Part shown: piece after piece, positions 59,228-64,000 of the stretch
Position numbering within the stretch: position 1 is the first letter of the stretch
Layout of the letters: each line of letters starts with the position of its first letter
DNA from: Anisus vortex
Taxonomy: Eukaryota > Mollusca > Gastropoda > Planorbidae
Assembly (NCBI GenBank): GCA_949126835.1
Contig: OX421507.1
Span: 10,196,121-10,260,120, forward strand
DNA length: 64,000 nt
Direction: 5' to 3'
Position numbers and translations under genes: made by a program
The notes under the pieces: generated by a model
Seen by the model: the letters and a program-made list of their open reading frames with translations, nothing else
Database searches by the model: none
What the model was told of the DNA's origin: nothing

Positions 59228-59545
59228 TAATGGTTATTTATATAGACTAGCATTTGTTACTAGCTATTACATTTATCATGCTCAGTGCTCTCTTGACACA
59301 AATCGCAGTTGCAGATGTATGGTTACGTATGACACAAAGCCACTAGTTAAAGAGAACGGTCTTTAAAATCTTTTTCAAAGACTCTTTTATCTCAGGAACT
59401 CTCAGTGTCTGAGGCAAGCTGTTCCCTGTAGAAGGAGCCACAGATTAAAACGAACGTAGTCAAAAGGACTATTTTTTTGGTCCACCCACGCTGGGATTTC
59501 TAGGGATGTGATGAGAAGCGCAGTACCCTTGATGGCACGTGCTTT
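59228..59545 (-). pseudogene. LINE 3' end: RT C-terminus remnant with SINE-like tail
   Basis: On the minus strand 59480-59345 reads APSTGNSLPQTLRVPEIKES then LKKILKTVLFN, the end of a CR1/Jockey-like RT (A..WNSLP..LR......K..LKT.LF). TAATGGTTATTTATATAGAC with ATCATGCTCAGTGC at its 3' side also matches the SINE family 2 tail. A LINE sharing its 3' end with a SINE is the known LINE/SINE partner pattern. Upstream 59480-59545 matches 29148-29190. Confidence 0.62.
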
Positions 59546-60717
59546 GATATATCACAATATAAGCATTTGTTTTTTCAAAGTGAAAATTATTTCTTGTATC
59601 ACCGTCATCTAAATTTCAAAATACAGACCTTAACAAATATACATTCAAACCACGGTATTCTTTTTTTTTTCTCTCATACTTTATAGATCAGCGGTTCCTG
59701 ACCTGTGGTTTTAGTGCTATGATTTTAAGTTTTGGCAAATAGACCATAATTTCTTTTTCACTCCACAAAAACCAACAGCTACGCTACGCCCCAAGCCCTC
59801 CCCACAATACTCATCCACAATAGGTACCCTCCAACCCCCCCCCCCCCATTTTAGTCGTGACATTCCCTCCCCCACCCCGCACCCCTATCCCTTTCTTTGC
59901 TAAGCAAATATTTAGGTCTGACGAGACGAAAGCGAGTCCAAAAAAACGAGGGATCCAGAGGTCAAGTGTACTTCTGGACATATTAATACCATGGAGTCAA
60001 GCAAGAGGGCCAACCCCCCCCCCCCCTCCTGAGGGAGGGCAAGGGGTAAAAAAAAAGAAAAGGAATATTTGACTCAGCTCGATCGCCTGCTATTGTTTGT
60101 CTTTAATTTTCTTAGACATTATGTCTGCCTGGAAAAACCAAGCTTTGTGCGCGTTGGTTTTTTTGTTTTTGTGTGTGTGGTGAAAGGGGGAAGTGTGGGG
60201 AGGCTCAATAGTCACGAAGCCCCCCCCCCCTCCACAAATACCCACAGACTCCATACAAGTGACCGATTTTACTGGCTGTTCAATCAAACAATCTCACCGG
60301 TCAAGCTGCTAGCCATTGGGATTCGGCCACTGTCCGAGAGGTCAGTTGTAAGAAACGGGGGAAACTGTAGCCTGTCGGACTAATTAGAACTAGGATCCGG
60401 GCCCCGTGCAAAGAGAAAAAAAAAGGCCGTCAGACTTAAACATCAGTTTAATCAACCAAAGGGAGAGAAACTTCTCCAGTTCTAGTGTCCATTTCGGAAA
60501 ATTGAGTCCCTTGGTTGCCCCACGATACAGGGAGCCATTTAATTTCCTGACGTGGTGTATTCTGCGAGAAGCTTGTCTTTTTTTTAAAGACATGAAGCCA
60601 TGGACTAGGAGAATCTGTCTTTTTCTAAGACATTAACTGTGTCATAAGACGGTCGTGTATAGTTTTTATTACTACACTTAGAAAATAGTTATTCCTTTTT
60701 TGGATAGCATCAGTTTT
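59546..60717. other. Unannotated stretch with C runs
   Basis: Poly-C runs at 59836-59848, 60015-60027 and 60219-60230. Small frames lack motifs. A GC-richer part at 60270-60400 was not identified. Confidence 0.4.
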
Positions 60718-60912
60718 AGAGGCCGACCGAAAGCCCATTTTTGGTTTCAGCCGAAAACGAAACCGTACCTAAAATGTATCCTGTTCTAACACCCTATTTC
60801 TTGTAGAAAAAAAGACTACTTTAATTGCCATTTTGGAGGTCTTCCGATTGTGCCATTGAAAATCGCTCTGCGTGCCTAGTCTGACATGCGTTGCGTAGGT
60901 GGCCGACCCCTG
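60718..60912. mobile_element. Two hAT-type end fragments
   Basis: AGAGGCCGACCGAAAGCCCA at 60718 equals the terminus of the MITE at 7849-8093. At 60826-60912, TGCCATTGAAAATCGCTCTG, CGTGCC and GGCCGACCCCTG are the terminus of the 52775-54526 family. A chimeric scrap of two elements. Confidence 0.65.
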
Positions 60913-62037
60913 CATTAGAGAAATGAAATATTTTATTTTATTTTGTACGTCTCAATACTAACCTACAAACTAATTGGGTATTTATGTAACTAAAATATTT
61001 TAAACAAAATCTGAAATAAATTGCTTAAAAAGAAAAACAGAAAGGATATGACTGATAAAATGAGAAATATTCATAACAAGATTGAAATAAAAAAAACTTA
61101 TACCATTTTTTTTATAATTCATTAATCCTAAGTTGTTGTTTGCTTATTACTGCGTCCATAATAAAATATAATAAAATATTCTAGAATACAAACTTCAAGA
61201 AAATAAAATCAGCAGGATTTGATGAGCAAAAAAAAACAACAAAAAAAAAAACAGAAAACGGAAAAAACTAAATTCTTCTAATGAAAATACACGAGACTGT
61301 CTCGTTTCAATCCGTCTTGTTGAGATGTTGAAGTTGTGGATGTTTGTTTGCTGAGTTGTTGCTGTTTTGCCTAATTATGAAATGAATTATAATGTTTTAT
61401 TTAACAGATGCACTGAAACTTTTAATGAGCAGTGTGAATAACATGTATTAATTTACCAAAAAATTCAATATTGTTATACGTGTATTGCATGTTTAAATAG
61501 TTTTCATATATATTTAGAATCTTATCGATATTTTATTAAGAGTTTCTATTTTATATTACTTTCATTATGTCTCAGAGATTATTTGTGTAAGAGTTATATC
61601 GATAATTCAATTTCTAATTTATATTGATGATTTACCAAATTGCATCAAGACAGCGAACAAAAGTAAGAGTATTTGCAGATAATTTTAAAATTTATAGAAC
61701 AATAAATACAGAAAAAGGTAGTATTTTTACAAAACGACCTAAGCTTATAAGAATTACAAAAATTGGAATCTAAGTGGCGTATGCCGTTTCACAGGGAAAA
61801 ATGCCAACTGTTAAAATTATCCAAGAAAAACCAACAATTACTAACTAATTAATTATTGGTAAAGACCTAACCCAAACTACCATTGCAAAGTACTTAGGAA
61901 TAATATTAAATGATAACTTATCTTAGAATCCACATATTGATGAGTCGATAAATGCAAAATATCTTATATATCTGTACAACCAACTGTCTCCATAATTTTT
62001 GCAAGCCTGACTGGTCTCTTCAAGTATAAATGTGATG
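60913..62037. other. Unannotated AT-rich stretch; possible RT trace
   Basis: At about 61618-61690 the plus strand reads YIDDLPNCIKTANKSKSIC-like residues with breaks. This recalls the YINDLP motif upstream of the FADD box in CR1/Jockey-like RTs, so a decayed LINE is possible. The rest shows nothing. Confidence 0.4.
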
Positions 62038-62340
62038 TCAGATAGTGAGATGACAGATAAACGAGATTACATAATACATGTGACGACAGATAAAGCTAAT
62101 AGCAGATAAATGTGGTGACAGATAAATGTGATGACCGATAAATGTGATGACCAATAAAGGTAATGACAGATAAATGTCATGACAGATGGTGAGATTACAG
62201 ATAAATGTGACGACCGATAAAGGTAATGACAGATAAATGTCATGACAGATGGTGAGATTACTGATAAATGTGACGACCGATAAAGGTAATGACAGATAAA
62301 TGTCATGATAGATAGTGATATTACAGATAATATGATGACA
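62038..62340. repeat. Tandem array, 57-bp higher-order unit
   Basis: Short units GATGACAGATAAATGTGATG-like are arranged in a 57-bp period (GACAGATAAATGTCATGACA, GATGGTGAGATTACAGATAA, ATGTGACGACCGATAAAGGT and after). The period is a multiple of three, so a 110-codon minus frame stays open. I do not call it a gene. Confidence 0.9.
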
Positions 62341-63821
62341 GTTTTTGGTGGTTGGAACGGTGAAATGCAACTAAGAAAAGATTTTAAAATCTTGTGTTAA
62401 ATTGTGTTTCAGCGGCAACTACTTCATGTCGTAAGGTTCAGGTTGATAGGATGGCGGTAAATGGGTCAATCTTCCTTTTTAAAAATATTTCGCAAGCCAG
62501 TCATAAAATCACAAAGAAAGTTTGGAGAAGTTAGTTAAAGGAATCGTAAAATTCCTGCATGTAAAAAAAAAAGTTCACTAGATATAGAGCCAAACCCCAA
62601 ATTGACATTTGTACTATTGTAGAAATTTCTGTTCTATTTAGAATTTTGACTTGTCTACGTTTTTATAAAAATCACCATCGGGAGGCAACTCGCGCAGTTC
62701 ACTACACCCGGAAATGGGAATGTCTTGGTGTAAAAACCCCGATGGATTACCTTATCCTGTTTTAGTCCCACGTAAAAATGGCCACTCCGTGTCCCCAGCT
62801 GCGGACATGTCACTAGAAATCAACCGAGAAAGCTTCACTAATCACACCATTTGCCTAAACTGGTACACACACACATATATCCAGTGCTTGGGTCGGTAAA
62901 TACAACGTAATTTGCTGGTTTAGTTGACTTTAAAAAGTTTCGTTCTGGCCACGAATCGTACTGGTGTGCCCATGGTGTTTTAAATGATATAACATTAATT
63001 CCTAGGAGTGACACGAACAATATTTTTAAAGATAATTTACAGGCGTTCTATGTTCTGATTTTATTGGTGATTAATTACAAATTGACTTGAATTAAATCTT
63101 TATAGACTAAATGCCACGTTTTCTTCAATATTTATATGCAAAGATTTTTGTATTGTAAGACTAACTGAATGACGAGATTCGGAATAGCCTCAACCGGAAG
63201 TGACGTTTTGCAGGGAAACAAAATATATAAAGACTGTTTAAAATAAAATATTTTCTCTGTTCTGTTTGGTAAAAAAAAAAGGAACCGGGTACAGATTGAA
63301 AACATGTGGCACAATAAATTTTTCCTACACGAGTTTCCAATTAATGACGTCATGTACCTTTGTTGCCGTAAATAAAATATCTCTAATAGTTACGAGATAT
63401 CTGTTCTCCCCCCCCCCCCCTTTTTTTTCTTTCCTAAAAAAACAAAAGAACAAACAAAAAACACTCATTTTAGTTCTAATATTGAACCAATTACTGATAA
63501 AGTTATGTTCAATATGTTGTATAAATGATTTTATTAGCATTCGGATGCTGTATACACTATTTACTAACAAAATTAACTTCTAACTCAATTTTGATGTTAA
63601 AAAAACCCACTTCACTTGATCTTTAACAAAGAAAAGTTTTTGACTTTCAGTAAGCAGAAAAAGAAATATTTCATACAAGGAAAGATATGCAAGAATAATT
63701 CACTTTTATAAAGTAAAATAATACAAAGAAATATGTTTTTATAAGAACTTCATTACAAAAGAAGTTAAATCAAGAAAAAATTCAATGACAGATAACAAAG
63801 GAAGACCCAAGAATAGATTCA
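62341..63821. other. Unannotated stretch with an ETS/CRE-like site
   Basis: ACCGGAAGTGACG at about 63193-63205 joins an ETS core and a CRE half site, a promoter-type combination. A second CCGGAAAT is near 62708. A poly-C/poly-T run lies at 63409-63430. No exon or core promoter could be placed. Confidence 0.35.
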
Positions 63822-64000
63822 CGAAATGAAAGAAAAAAAAGAAAAAAAGAAAGAAAGAAACGAAAAGAAACAATAAGAAAAAGAAAGAAAATCAAGAAAA
63901 GAAAGAAACAAAAGAAAAGAATTGAAAAGAAAGAAAGATAAGAAACAAATAAAAGAAACAAAAAGAAAAAAGAAAAGAAAGAAAGAAACAAAGACAAGAA
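63822..64000. repeat. Polypurine (GAAA)n-type tract
   Basis: GAAAGAAA, AAAGAAAC and AAGAAAAGAA units run to the window edge. The reverse frame (Phe/Leu/Ser) is an artefact. Confidence 0.95.

Noticed and set aside
62038..62370. 110-codon frame of repeated Ile/Cys/His/Leu words
   Set aside because: Arises from the 57-bp tandem repeat; no unique sequence or motif.

Overview
ORGANISM. The window is AT-rich nuclear DNA of an invertebrate animal. It has long non-coding stretches, many microsatellites, five or more tandem arrays and dense layers of transposable elements, and no operons or bacterial-type genes. The mix of LINE tails, hAT elements, tRNA-derived SINEs and a Gmr1-like LTR element with a SCAN-like Gag would suit a gastropod mollusc. 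That placement is an inference from style, not from a diagnostic gene.

HOST GENE CONTENT is low. Three plus-strand segments at 2257-2336, 3770-3853 and 13615-13829 have splice-like borders and compatible phases, so they may be the last exons of one gene. If so, a 9.8 kb intron holds LINE and MITE fragments and a 24-bp minisatellite. A GC-richer patch at 19555-19765 with two NRF1-type sites and a CRE looks like a promoter. No other convincing host exon was seen.

LAYOUT. 1-14 kb: SINE, LINE tails, an 81-bp tandem array, two MITEs, the 24-bp minisatellite with a 417-codon open frame, and the candidate terminal exon. 14-20 kb: a second SINE family with a hAT-type MITE inside it, G-rich DNA, a 201-bp hAT MITE and the promoter-like patch. 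20.4-25.4 kb: a hAT copy split by a broken non-LTR retrotransposon, then a hAT transposase pseudogene of the ZMYM1/DUF4371 type. 26.6-29 kb: an inverted pair of LINE tails and a 19-bp minisatellite. 29.1-31.8 kb: a three-layer nest (hAT in hAT in LINE). 32-40 kb: LINE remnants, simple repeats, a long perfect hairpin, SINEs and a 42-bp array. 40.4-49.4 kb: the main feature, a young LTR retrotransposon inserted in a 24-bp minisatellite. 49-64 kb: SINEs, a piggyBac-type MITE, two more hAT complexes, GATA repeats, LINE and hAT fragments, a 57-bp array and a terminal GAAA tract.

MAIN RESULT. The LTR element at 41052-47425 (minus strand) has two 626-bp LTRs differing at 4 positions, TG...CA ends, a TAAT target duplication, a polypurine tract, a tRNA-Pro-like primer site and one intact 918-codon frame. 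The frame encodes a coiled coil, SCAN-like capsid domain, CCHC knuckle, aspartic protease, short joined pieces of integrase and a terminal membrane segment. No reverse transcriptase is present. Because the copy is young, this looks like the design of a non-autonomous family rather than decay. Such an element would need reverse transcriptase and integrase from a related full-length element.
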